A stretch of DNA of 64,000 nucleotides from Hymenobacter sp. IS2118 (GTDB lineage Bacteria; Bacteroidota; Bacteroidia; Cytophagales; Hymenobacteraceae), in the NCBI RefSeq assembly GCF_000715495.1, contig NZ_JNLX01000196.1, positions 1 through 64,000 on the forward strand, read 5' to 3'. A program made the translations under genes and the position numbers. The first letter of the stretch is position 1. The number at the start of each line of letters is the position of its first letter. The notes beneath the pieces are model-generated. The model ran no database searches. It worked only from the letters and a program-made list of their open reading frames with translations, and was not told where the DNA came from. Shown here piece by piece: positions 24,300 through 31,354 of the stretch.

Positions 24300-25118
24300 T
24301 TAGGCGAGGAGGGCTGTTTTGGGCAGGGCCGCGATTTCCTGCACCAGCGCGGCACAGGCGCGTTCGGGGCGGGCGTTACGCATGAAAGCTTCGCCCAGCA
24401 GGAAGCCGCGGTAGCCCACCTCCCGCAGCTGCCCAATGGACGCCGCAGTGGAGATTCCGCTCTCCGAAACTTTCACAAATTCATTCGGAATAGCGGCGGC
24501 CAGCTCCAACGAGGTATCCAGGCTCAGACTGAAATCGTGCAGGTTGCGGTTGTTGACGCCCACCAAATCCACTGCCTCGGCGTGTACCGAGCGGGCTAGC
24601 TCTTCGCCGTCGTGCACTTCCAGCAGCACTTCCAGGCCCAGCGAACGCGCCAGGCTGCCCAGGGTTTTAATTTCTTCGGGCGTGAGCACAGCGGCAATGA
24701 GCAGCACAGCGTCGGCCCCAATGCTCTTGGCTTCGAGAATCTGATACTCATCCACCACAAAATCTTTGCGGATAATGGGGCAGAAGTTGAAACGGCGCGC
24801 GGTGGTCAAATCCTCATTTTTACCGCCAAAAAACTCGGCATCAGTAAGGATAGAAAGTGCCGCTGCGCCGGCTTGCATGTAGCCCAGCGTGGTGCGCTCC
24901 ACGGGTGCGTACTGATTAATCCAGCCCTTGGAAGGCGACTTGCGCTTGAATTCCGCGATGAGGCCGCTGCCATTTTCCCGCAGCAAATACTGCCGCAACG
25001 ACAGGGGCTGCGACTTAAAATACAGGCTACTTTCGAGCAACTTCACGGGCACCAGCTCGCGGCGGGCAGCCACTTCTTTGCGCTTGTGCGCAGTGATGGT
25101 TTGGAGGATGGTGGACAT
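24300..25118 (-). CDS. trpC: Indole-3-glycerol phosphate synthase
   Basis: This 272-residue TIM barrel closes the indole ring. Seen here: the N-terminal IAEFKRKSPSKG with the catalytic Lys, ILTDAEFFGG, PIIRKDFVVDEYQI with the second Lys, LLEVHDGEELARS with the Glu, VGVNNRNLHDF and the C-terminal SESGI and GFLLGEAFM. It is monofunctional, not fused to trpF. Its start codon is flanked by an AT-rich inverted-repeat region separating it from trpD. Confidence 0.97.
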   Translation of the reverse strand: MSTILQTITAHKRKEVAARRELVPVKLLESSLYFKSQPLSLRQYLLRENGSGLIAEFKRKSPSKGWINQYAPVERTTLGYMQAGAAALSILTDAEFFGGKNEDLTTARRFNFCPIIRKDFVVDEYQILEAKSIGADAVLLIAAVLTPEEIKTLGSLARSLGLEVLLEVHDGEELARSVHAEAVDLVGVNNRNLHDFSLSLDTSLELAAAIPNEFVKVSESGISTAASIGQLREVGYRGFLLGEAFMRNARPERACAALVQEIAALPKTALLA

Positions 25119-25254
25119 TTTATTTAATTAATAATTACGAATTAATAATTATTAATTAGCAAGAACAAGTACCTGTTTTTCAACAGGCAATAATCAGCGA
25201 GAGCAAGCGTCGCATCTCGCTGATTATTAATTACTAATTGCTAATTGCTAATTA
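25119..25254. repeat. Nested inverted repeats between trpD and trpC
   Basis: The 136-base gap is built of AATTAATAATT-type strings at both ends that pair with each other, around an inner perfect 14-bp stem (25189-25202 with 25215-25228, core AATCAGCGAGA). It is unusually AT-rich for this genome and could pause polymerase or be a processing site in the trp mRNA. Confidence 0.7.
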
Positions 25255-26250
25255 TTAATTAATTGAAAGCATGGTTTCGAATGCCCGCCGGGCCGCGCCC
25301 GAATCTAAGGATTCGCGGCTTTGGGCCAGGGCATCGTCCCAGCTCAGGCCAGGGCGGGCGCATTGCAGCGCCAGGGCAGCGTTGGCGGTTACGACGTTGC
25401 GCTGGGCGGAGGTGGCGCTCCCGTCCAGCACCTGCTTGAAGATGGCGGCTGAAGCGGCCACGGTGCTGCCGCCGGCCAGGTCGTCGGCCGTGCAAGCGGT
25501 CAGGCCCAGCGTTTCGGCCGTCACCATTTGTTCGCCGGTGTGGGAGGAAACCACTTTGGCGGGGCCGGTCAGGGCCAGCTCGTCGTAGCCGTCCAGGGCG
25601 TGCACCACGGCGTAGCGCGTGCCGGTGGGCTGCATCAGGTAGTGGTAGAGCCGTTGCAGCTCCAGGCTGAACACGCCGAGCAGCTGAGCGGCCGGCCGGG
25701 CCGGATTCACCAGCGGCCCCAGGATGTTGAAGAACGTGCGGACGCCCAATTCCCGGCGCACCGGGCCGGCGTGCCGCATGGCCGGATGGAAGGCCGGCGC
25801 GTGCAAAAAGCAGATGCCCGCCCGCTCCAGCTGCCGCCGCAGCTGGTCGGTAGTGGCCTCAAAGTCATACCCAAAATGGGCCAGCACATTCGAAGCCCCG
25901 CACACCGACGACACGCCAAAATTGCCGTGCTTGGCCACCTGCACGCCCGCCCCGGCCACCACAAAGCAGGCCAGCGTGGAAATGTTGATGGTGTCCTTGC
26001 CGTCCCCGCCCGTCCCCACAATGTCGAGCACTTCGGTGGTACCCAGCTGCGGGTCGCGGCTCAAATCCAGCAGTGCCTGCCGGAAGCCCGCCAGCTCCGC
26101 CACCGTAATGGGCCGCATGCGGTACACCGCCAGAAAGGCGGCCGTTTCGGCGGGGTTGGCCCCGCCCTCGCCCAGCTGCCGCATGGCCGCGTGCGCCTCG
26201 GCGTGCGTCAGGGGCTGGTGGTCAAACAGTTTATTGAGAATGTGTTTCAT
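25255..26250 (-). CDS. trpD: Anthranilate phosphoribosyltransferase
   Basis: This 331-residue enzyme transfers the phosphoribosyl group of PRPP to anthranilate. The family signature DIVGTGGDGKDTINIST (PRPP/anthranilate loop), KHGNFGVSSVCGASNVL and the LGPLVNPARP block are all present. It is not fused to the glutamine amidotransferase, which is a separate gene (trpG) immediately upstream in the operon. Confidence 0.97.
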   Translation of the reverse strand: MKHILNKLFDHQPLTHAEAHAAMRQLGEGGANPAETAAFLAVYRMRPITVAELAGFRQALLDLSRDPQLGTTEVLDIVGTGGDGKDTINISTLACFVVAGAGVQVAKHGNFGVSSVCGASNVLAHFGYDFEATTDQLRRQLERAGICFLHAPAFHPAMRHAGPVRRELGVRTFFNILGPLVNPARPAAQLLGVFSLELQRLYHYLMQPTGTRYAVVHALDGYDELALTGPAKVVSSHTGEQMVTAETLGLTACTADDLAGGSTVAASAAIFKQVLDGSATSAQRNVVTANAALALQCARPGLSWDDALAQSRESLDSGAARRAFETMLSIN

Positions 26251-26254
26251 CTTT

Positions 26255-26366
26255 TAGCTGTTAGCTAGTAGCTGTTAGCCATTAGCTTCCTTTGTTACGG
26301 CTACTCGCGAATTGTTAAAGTCTGTTAGAGAAAAGCTAACAGCTAATGGCTGTCAGCTAATAGCTA
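26255..26366. repeat. TTAGCTGTTAGC inverted repeat between trpG and trpD
   Basis: Arms 26255-26288 and 26333-26366 are imperfectly complementary over about 34 bases made of iterated TTAGCTGTTAGC units. The right arm overlaps the trpG stop codon. A single related string lies at 40045-40070. Confidence 0.7.
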
Positions 26367-26933
26367 CTTCAACCAGTTTTCCAGCATTTTGTGGCCGTGC
26401 TCGGTCAGAATACTTTCGGGGTGGAACTGCACGCCGCGCACGTCGAACTGCCGGTGGCGGAAGGCCAGGACCTCGCCATTGGCGTCGCGGGCGGTGGTTT
26501 CCAGCTCGGCGGGCATGGTTTCGGGGCGCACGGCCCAGGAGTGGTAGCGGCCCACCTGAAAGCGGGGCGGCAGCCCGGCAAACAGGCGCTCATCGGGCGC
26601 CGTTACTTCCGCTTCGTTGGCCACGCCGTGCAGCACGGCGGGCATGTTGTAGAGCGTGGCCCCGAAGCTCTCGGCCAGACCCTGATGGCCCAGGCACACG
26701 CCCAAAATGCGTTTGGTTGGCGCGTACTGCTTGATAATCTGTGGCATCAGGCCCGCCTCGGCCGGGATACCGGGGCCGGGCGAAAGCATGATGGCATCAT
26801 ATGCCTCCACGGCGGCCAGGGGCAGCTGGTCGTTGCGGGTCACGGTCAGGTTGGCGCCGTGGCCCAGCTCGCGCAGCAGATGCACCAGGTTGTAGGTGAA
26901 GGAATCGTAGTTATCGAGAACGAGAATTTTCAT
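26364..26933 (-). CDS. trpG: Anthranilate synthase component II (glutamine amidotransferase)
   Basis: This 189-residue class I amidotransferase supplies ammonia to TrpE. The triad is visible as Cys80 in GVCLGHQGLAESFG, and His171/Glu173 in VQFHPESIL. The SPGPGIPAEAG oxyanion loop is intact. It is the size of the stand-alone trpG/pabA type and begins 23 bases after trpE, so it may also serve folate synthesis, as the dual-use PabA does; that is inference. Confidence 0.96.
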   Translation of the reverse strand: MKILVLDNYDSFTYNLVHLLRELGHGANLTVTRNDQLPLAAVEAYDAIMLSPGPGIPAEAGLMPQIIKQYAPTKRILGVCLGHQGLAESFGATLYNMPAVLHGVANEAEVTAPDERLFAGLPPRFQVGRYHSWAVRPETMPAELETTARDANGEVLAFRHRQFDVRGVQFHPESILTEHGHKMLENWLK

Positions 26934-26956
26934 GACTTTAAGGTCGAGCTTACTAA

Positions 26957-28381
26957 CTACTTAACATCATTAGCGGCAACAAGCGCTGCCCGGAGCGCGC
27001 CCAGCTTGTGGTGCACCTCCTCCAGCTCCGACTGCACGCTGGATGCGGCCACCACGCCGGCGCCCGCCTGGAAATACAGCTGGTTGCCCGTGCTCAAAAA
27101 CGAGCGTATCATGATGGCGTGGTTGAAGTTGCCATCGAAGCCCAGGTGGCCGATGCAGCCGCCGTAGTAGCCGCGGGCCGTGGGCTCCAGCCCGTCGATG
27201 AGCTGCAAAGCGCGGTGCTTGGGGGCGCCCGAGAGCGTGCCGGCCGGGAAGGTGTCGGCCACCACTTGCAGGGTGTCGGTACCGGCGTCAAGCTCGGCCG
27301 TGACGTGGCTGACGAGGTGAATGACGTGGGAGTAGAACTGGATTTCGCGCAGGGTACGCACTTTTACCTGGGTGCCGTGGCGGGCCAGGTCGTTGCGGGC
27401 CAGGTCCACGAGCATCACGTGCTCGGCGTTTTCCTTGGGGTCGGCGGCGAGGCGCTGGGCGGCGGCGGCATCGGCGGCATCATCGCCGGTGCGGCGATAG
27501 GTGCCGGCAATGGGGTACAGGCTGGCTTCGCGGCCCTGCACCAATACCTGCGCTTCGGGCGAGGAGCCGAAAATTTTATAGTCGCCGTAGTCGAAATAAA
27601 ACAGATAAGGCGAGGGATTGATGGAACGCAGCGCCCGGTACACGTTGAATTCATCGCCGGAAAACTCCTGCTGGAACCGGCGCGAGAGCACAATCTGAAA
27701 TACGTCGCCGCGCAGGCAGTGGGCCTGGCCCTTGGTGAGGCGCGCCAAGAACTCGGCATCGGTCTGGTTGCTGGCCTCCTCTCCTACCGTGGCAAAGTTG
27801 AAAACCGGCACACTGGGGTTGCGCACGAGGTTTTCGAGCCGTTCCAGGCCACCGGGTTGGGCTTCCTGCCCGGCCACGCCGTGCTCAAACAGAAACAGCT
27901 CCTGCCGGAAGTGGTTGAAGGCAATGACGTAGCGGTACACGCCGTAGCGGATAAGGGGCACGTCGCCGGCCGGCACTTTTTCGGCATCGAAAGTCACGTC
28001 TTCAAAGCTCTGCACGGCCTCGTAGCCCATGTAGCCGAAGAGCCCAGTGTTGATGAACGGCATTTTGGCCGCGGAGGCATCGGGCACAAAGGCGGCGGCG
28101 AAGGCCCGCAGCTCGGCCAGCGCCTGGCGCGGTTCGGGCAGCTGCTGGCTCGTGGTGCGGCCGTCGGGAAACGACTGACGCAGTTCGCCGCCACGCCGCA
28201 ACTCAAACGTGGCCAGCGGCTCGCAGGCCAGGTAGCTGAAGGCGTTTTGCTGGCCGTGATAGTCGGCACTTTCCAGCAGCAGGCAATTAGAGAACTGGTC
28301 GCGAAGGCGCAGGTACAGGCCCACCGGCGTCACGGTGTCGGCAAGCAGGCGGCGGTGGGCAGTGGTGAGTTGGTACGACAC
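26957..28381 (-). CDS. trpE: Anthranilate synthase component I
   Basis: This 474-residue chorismate-utilising enzyme catalyses the first committed step to tryptophan. An N-terminal LLES element (residues 35-38, SNCLLLESADYHG) is the tryptophan feedback-binding motif of TrpE. The C-terminal chorismate-binding block includes IVLSRRFQQEF, PIAGTYRRTGDDA, ENAEHVMLVDLARNDL and TFPAGTLSGAPKHRA. The frame opens with GTG at 28381; no upstream ATG is in frame. It is the first structural gene of the operon, 57 bases downstream of the leader terminator. Confidence 0.97.
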   Translation of the reverse strand: MSYQLTTAHRRLLADTVTPVGLYLRLRDQFSNCLLLESADYHGQQNAFSYLACEPLATFELRRGGELRQSFPDGRTTSQQLPEPRQALAELRAFAAAFVPDASAAKMPFINTGLFGYMGYEAVQSFEDVTFDAEKVPAGDVPLIRYGVYRYVIAFNHFRQELFLFEHGVAGQEAQPGGLERLENLVRNPSVPVFNFATVGEEASNQTDAEFLARLTKGQAHCLRGDVFQIVLSRRFQQEFSGDEFNVYRALRSINPSPYLFYFDYGDYKIFGSSPEAQVLVQGREASLYPIAGTYRRTGDDAADAAAAQRLAADPKENAEHVMLVDLARNDLARHGTQVKVRTLREIQFYSHVIHLVSHVTAELDAGTDTLQVVADTFPAGTLSGAPKHRALQLIDGLEPTARGYYGGCIGHLGFDGNFNHAIMIRSFLSTGNQLYFQAGAGVVAASSVQSELEEVHHKLGALRAALVAANDVK

Positions 28382-28437
28382 GGAACGGGTGAGTTGGCAG
28401 GCGAGGCAGGCGTTGAACCTGCGTTGGAGTAAAATGC

Positions 28438-28465
28438 AAAAAGCCCGGCTGGCGGCCGGGCTTTT
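28438..28465 (-). terminator. trp attenuator terminator
   Basis: A perfect 11-bp GC-rich stem (28465-28455 with 28449-28439 on the reverse strand, loop of five) is followed by U5. It lies 31 bases after the trpL stop and 57 bases before trpE, where an attenuator terminator belongs. Confidence 0.93.
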
Positions 28466-28477
28466 GTGGTCAAAAGC
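28460..28477 (-). promoter_or_regulatory. Candidate trp anti-terminator stem
   Basis: GCTTTTG (28477-28471 on the reverse strand) pairs perfectly with CAAAAGC (28466-28460) across a four-base loop. It uses six bases of the terminator's 5' arm, so the two structures exclude each other. Confidence 0.55.
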
Positions 28478-28496
28478 AAAATCAAAGGTGACTTCG

Positions 28497-28568
28497 CTAG
28501 GCGCACAGGCAGGCCGGTCCGATGTTTCGGAGCTGCCACCACCAAGCCTGGGAAGTACGATGTATCAT
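28497..28568 (-). CDS. trpL: trp operon leader peptide with three consecutive Trp codons
   Basis: An ATG at 28568 opens a 23-codon frame reading MIHRTSQAWWWQLRN and ending CLCA before a TAG at 28497. Three adjacent TGG codons lie at positions 9-11. The frame starts about 25 bases after the predicted transcript start (-7 box at 28607-28600) and is followed by an anti-terminator-like stem and a terminator before trpE. This is the arrangement of ribosome-mediated attenuation: ribosome stalling at the Trp codons when charged tRNA-Trp is scarce would let transcription continue. It is too short for routine gene calling. Confidence 0.92.
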   Translation of the reverse strand: MIHRTSQAWWWQLRNIGPACLCA

Positions 28569-28599
28569 GATTGGATAAGCGCTTTTCTGAAACGCGACG

Positions 28600-28607
28600 C
28601 AAAGATA
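28600..28607 (-). promoter_or_regulatory. trp operon promoter, -7 box TATCTTTG
   Basis: On the reverse strand TATCTTTG is an exact match to the TAnnTTTG consensus. TTGC lies 22 bases upstream as a loose -33 element. The predicted start near 28593 leaves about 25 bases before the trpL ATG. Confidence 0.7.
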
Positions 28608-28761
28608 TGGCGCCTTTTTTGAAAAAGCAGCAACCGCATTCAAAAAATCATGCAATAGTGGCAGCATATGTTCAGTATCGTCAACAGTATCACAAACTAA
28701 GCGTTTTACTTTTTACATTGATAGCCATAAGCTTTCAGCTACAGGCCGCGCGCTAATTCGA

Positions 28762-29949
28762 TTACTTACTGGCCTGCCCCTTGCCCGGCATCGCGCGAAA
28801 CAGAAACTGATAAGCTGCCGGAAACTCCCGCTGCCAGAACCACTCCCGGTGCTGGCCGTCGACAGGGGCGTGCAACGACAGGTTGGCGGCCGGTACGCCC
28901 TGGGCGCGCAGCTTGTTGCGCCAAGCCGCCATGAGCGGCAGCATGGTTTCGGATTCCTGGGGGCCGCACACGAAGTAAAAGCGGGTGCTGCGGGCGGCGG
29001 GGTGCGTTTTGGCAAAAGCGAGCAGCGAGTCGTTGCAAACCCAGAAGGCCGGCGAAAAAGCGCCCACCCGGCCAAAAACCCGTGGGTATTTCAGCGCAGC
29101 ATACACCGAAATCAGTCCGCCCAGACTGGACCCGGCAATGCCGGTGTGCGCGGCGTCGGGCCGGGTGCGGTAGCGGGCGTCGACGTAGGGCTTGAGGGTG
29201 CGGGCCAAAAAATCGATGTAGGCCCCACCCTGACCGCCGGCTTTGATTTCGGCATTGCGCCAGGGAATGTATTCATCGGAACGGTGCTGGCTGTCGTTGT
29301 CCACGGCCACCACAATGCAACTCGTAGGGTCCTGGCCCAAGGCGTGGAGGCGGTCCAGGGTTTCGTCCACGCCCCACTCGCCGCTGTAGCTGGTGGCTTC
29401 GTCGAACACGTTCTGGCCGTCGTGCATGTAGAGCACGGGGTAGCGCCGCCGGGGCTGCTGGGCATAGTCGGCGGGCAGGTACACCAGCACGCGGCGCGTG
29501 CGGCCCAGCTCCGGAATCTGAAACTGCTCATTCAGCACCTGCACCTGCGGCGAGGCCGTGTGCTTTTTGGTCGCCGCCGGGCCGGGCTGGCTCCAGGCCA
29601 GAATCTCGTGGGTGACGACGGCCGCCTGGTGCAGGTCGGCTTTGCGGTTGGCAATGGGCGCGTTGGCGGGGCCGGCTTCGGCGGTTTCCCAGCTGCCACG
29701 AGTGAACTTGTATTCCACGGCCCCCAGGCTGGCAGGCAGGGTAATCTGATAGGTTCCGTCATCGCCTTTGGTGAGGCGATAGGCGGGATTGCGCGGGTTC
29801 CAGACGTTGAAGGAGCCCGCTACGAAGAGCGTATCATTCGCGGCAGTAGTGGTTGGAACACGGGTTACTTTTAAAACCGTCTGGGCGGCAATTGGTACTG
29901 CAAGCGCGGAAAACCCCATCAAGCCCAAAATCAACAACACGCGCATCAT
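28762..29949 (-). CDS. Exported alpha/beta-hydrolase esterase with N-terminal CBM48-like domain
   Basis: The start at 29949 gives 395 residues with a signal peptide (MMRVLLILGLMGFSALAVPIAAQ). Residues about 25-100 resemble a glycogen-binding/CBM48-type beta sandwich (DTLFVAGSFNVWNPRNPAYRL, YQITLPASLGAVEYKFTRGSW). The rest is an esterase D/enterochelin-esterase-like hydrolase: YPVLYMHDGQNVFD, the nucleophile Ser in GIAGSSLGG, and a His near the end in DGQHREWFW. Such proteins hydrolyse esters on sugars or siderophores; here the CBM-like domain and the nearby glucan locus favour a carbohydrate ester, as inference. Next to trpL but transcribed in the same direction from its own upstream region. 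Confidence 0.82.
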   Translation of the reverse strand: MMRVLLILGLMGFSALAVPIAAQTVLKVTRVPTTTAANDTLFVAGSFNVWNPRNPAYRLTKGDDGTYQITLPASLGAVEYKFTRGSWETAEAGPANAPIANRKADLHQAAVVTHEILAWSQPGPAATKKHTASPQVQVLNEQFQIPELGRTRRVLVYLPADYAQQPRRRYPVLYMHDGQNVFDEATSYSGEWGVDETLDRLHALGQDPTSCIVVAVDNDSQHRSDEYIPWRNAEIKAGGQGGAYIDFLARTLKPYVDARYRTRPDAAHTGIAGSSLGGLISVYAALKYPRVFGRVGAFSPAFWVCNDSLLAFAKTHPAARSTRFYFVCGPQESETMLPLMAAWRNKLRAQGVPAANLSLHAPVDGQHREWFWQREFPAAYQFLFRAMPGKGQASK

Positions 29950-30050
29950 ACTATAAATCAAATCAGTAACCGTCGTATTCAATTGCACAATCGTGCCCAC
30001 TTATCAAAAGAGCTTGTGGCTTGCCGCTTGTAGTTTGAAGCCTTATTCCC

Positions 30051-30743
30051 CTACCGAATAGTTTCGCCGCTGCCCGCGCCGAGCTCGGCCGAATCCATTT
30101 TGCGCAGCGTGTACACGGCGCGCACCGAATCGAGGCCCGGCAGGCCGTTGGCCTGGAAGTCGAGCAGCGCCCCGTTTTTCTGCGGACCTTTCACGAAATG
30201 GCGGTATTCCTCGGCCGACTCGCGCACCACGTAGAGGATGCCCGAGGACGGCACCCGTAGTCGGGAGTAGAAGCTGCGGCCATCGCCGGCGGGGCGGCGG
30301 GCGTCCTCCGCCACGGCGCTGGTGCCCAGCAGGCGGTACTTGGGGTCGTCGCTGCCCGGCAGCGGGCGGTTGCCGAGCCCGTCCACGAACACCTCGCGCC
30401 GGTTCATGAGCTGCTCCAGGTCCAGGGTTTTGAGCAAGCCCAGGTTTTCCTCGGCCATGATGAGCTGCTGTACCGATTTGCCGGGCGCGGCCTGTTCGTA
30501 GTACACCAGCACCGGTTTCTTCAACTTAAGCTTGCCCACAAACACTTCCGGTGCTACCTCGTCCTCGCCCCCGATGGAGCGGCGGCCGGCCGGGTAGGCC
30601 GCAGGCTGCTTGCCCTTGGTGCCCGCACCCGATTTGCTGTTTTTAGCTGGCGAAGGCTTGCGCGAGCCCGACCGCGACTGGGCCACTGCGCTGGTCAATG
30701 TGGCCAGCAGCAGCCACATCACGAGCAGAAAGTTCTTTTTCAT
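30051..30743 (-). CDS. Exported protein of unknown function
   Basis: From the ATG at 30743 it has 230 residues with a signal peptide (MKKNFLLVMWLLLATLTSAVAQ), a basic Ser/Lys/Gly-rich low-complexity stretch (about 23-60), and a folded part with VFVGKLKLKKPVLVYYEQAAPG, a Leu-rich helix near residue 100, and YSRLRVPSSGILYVVRESAEEYRHF. I do not recognise a family. It precedes the esterase gene on the same strand with a gap of about 100 bases, so they may be cotranscribed. Confidence 0.7.
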   Translation of the reverse strand: MKKNFLLVMWLLLATLTSAVAQSRSGSRKPSPAKNSKSGAGTKGKQPAAYPAGRRSIGGEDEVAPEVFVGKLKLKKPVLVYYEQAAPGKSVQQLIMAEENLGLLKTLDLEQLMNRREVFVDGLGNRPLPGSDDPKYRLLGTSAVAEDARRPAGDGRSFYSRLRVPSSGILYVVRESAEEYRHFVKGPQKNGALLDFQANGLPGLDSVRAVYTLRKMDSAELGAGSGETIR

Positions 30744-31354
30744 TATCTTAGGGAAAGCCAAATGTAAAAAGGACTACGTAGCCTTACAAGGCCATCTCCT
30801 AACCAGCCGGGCGCCACCAGTACTAGCCGCAATCGGGGCCGATGGCGATGCTCTTAAGCTAAGCTACCGCCGAAAATTAGCAAAGTCATTCGCCCAAAAC
30901 CTACGCTTGGCCAAAAACATGCTGGGTCCAATGCATTTTGACAGCTTTAATTACACTGATTTAGAGCGAGAATACGCATCAACTGGCCTTACCTTTTAGC
31001 AGGCTCCGGCACATGTCGCAAACGTTTGCAGGTCAGTTTATTACAAAGTCGTAAGCAACGTTTGCAGCTCTCCCAATCGATTGAAGGAGAATGGCAGGCT
31101 CATATTATTCCATTATTACTGTTTAATTAATTAGATATCAATTGTTTAACCACCTAATTCTTGATTGCATCCAACCCTATGCAAAGGCCTATGTCCTTTC
31201 GACAATTGTTAACAATCGAGTCGATGACAGCAGCTTTATCGACCACAAAAACCCGCCTAGCAGGCTCTTACATGCTATTTATTAGATAACTTGCACACTG
31301 TTTCCCAATCGATTTTTTTCTTTTCCCACCATTCCCAATTTTCCCACCAAATTC
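30744..31354. promoter_or_regulatory. Long divergent regulatory gap upstream of susC
   Basis: This 611-base gap holds no convincing gene (the short frames lack coding character). From about 31000 it contains several perfect palindromes: GCAAACGTTTGC (31018-31029), CAATCGATTG (31074-31083) and ATTGTTAACAAT (31205-31216), then an AT-rich stretch and a loose -7 candidate TAACTTGC near 31285. This cluster suggests control of the glucan operon by one or more dimeric regulators. Confidence 0.5.
31018..31029. promoter_or_regulatory. Operator-like palindrome GCAAACGTTTGC
   Basis: This is a perfect 12-bp palindrome with a central CG, the form bound by LacI/GalR-family repressors. A half-matching GCAACGTTTGC lies at 31055-31065, and an 11/12 match (GCATACGTTTGC) lies upstream of the GH13 gene at 43118-43129. 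No LacI-family gene is in the window. Confidence 0.55.

Noticed and set aside
28386-28425. A tRNA 3'-half-like sequence (GCAGG-TTCAACG-CCTGC arm ending CCTGCCA) between the trp terminator and trpE
   Set aside because: The T-loop ends in G instead of a pyrimidine, and no D-arm, anticodon arm or 5' acceptor strand is present. It is probably coincidence; the plus strand also has a 9-bp direct repeat GGCAGGCGA/GGCAGGCGT here.
27008-28432. A 474-codon open frame opposite trpE
   Set aside because: Antisense shadow; trpE motifs on the other strand are unambiguous.
30610-30999. A 129-codon forward frame upstream of susC
   Set aside because: It overlaps the start of the exported protein gene on the other strand and lacks a recognisable domain; no start signal supports it.
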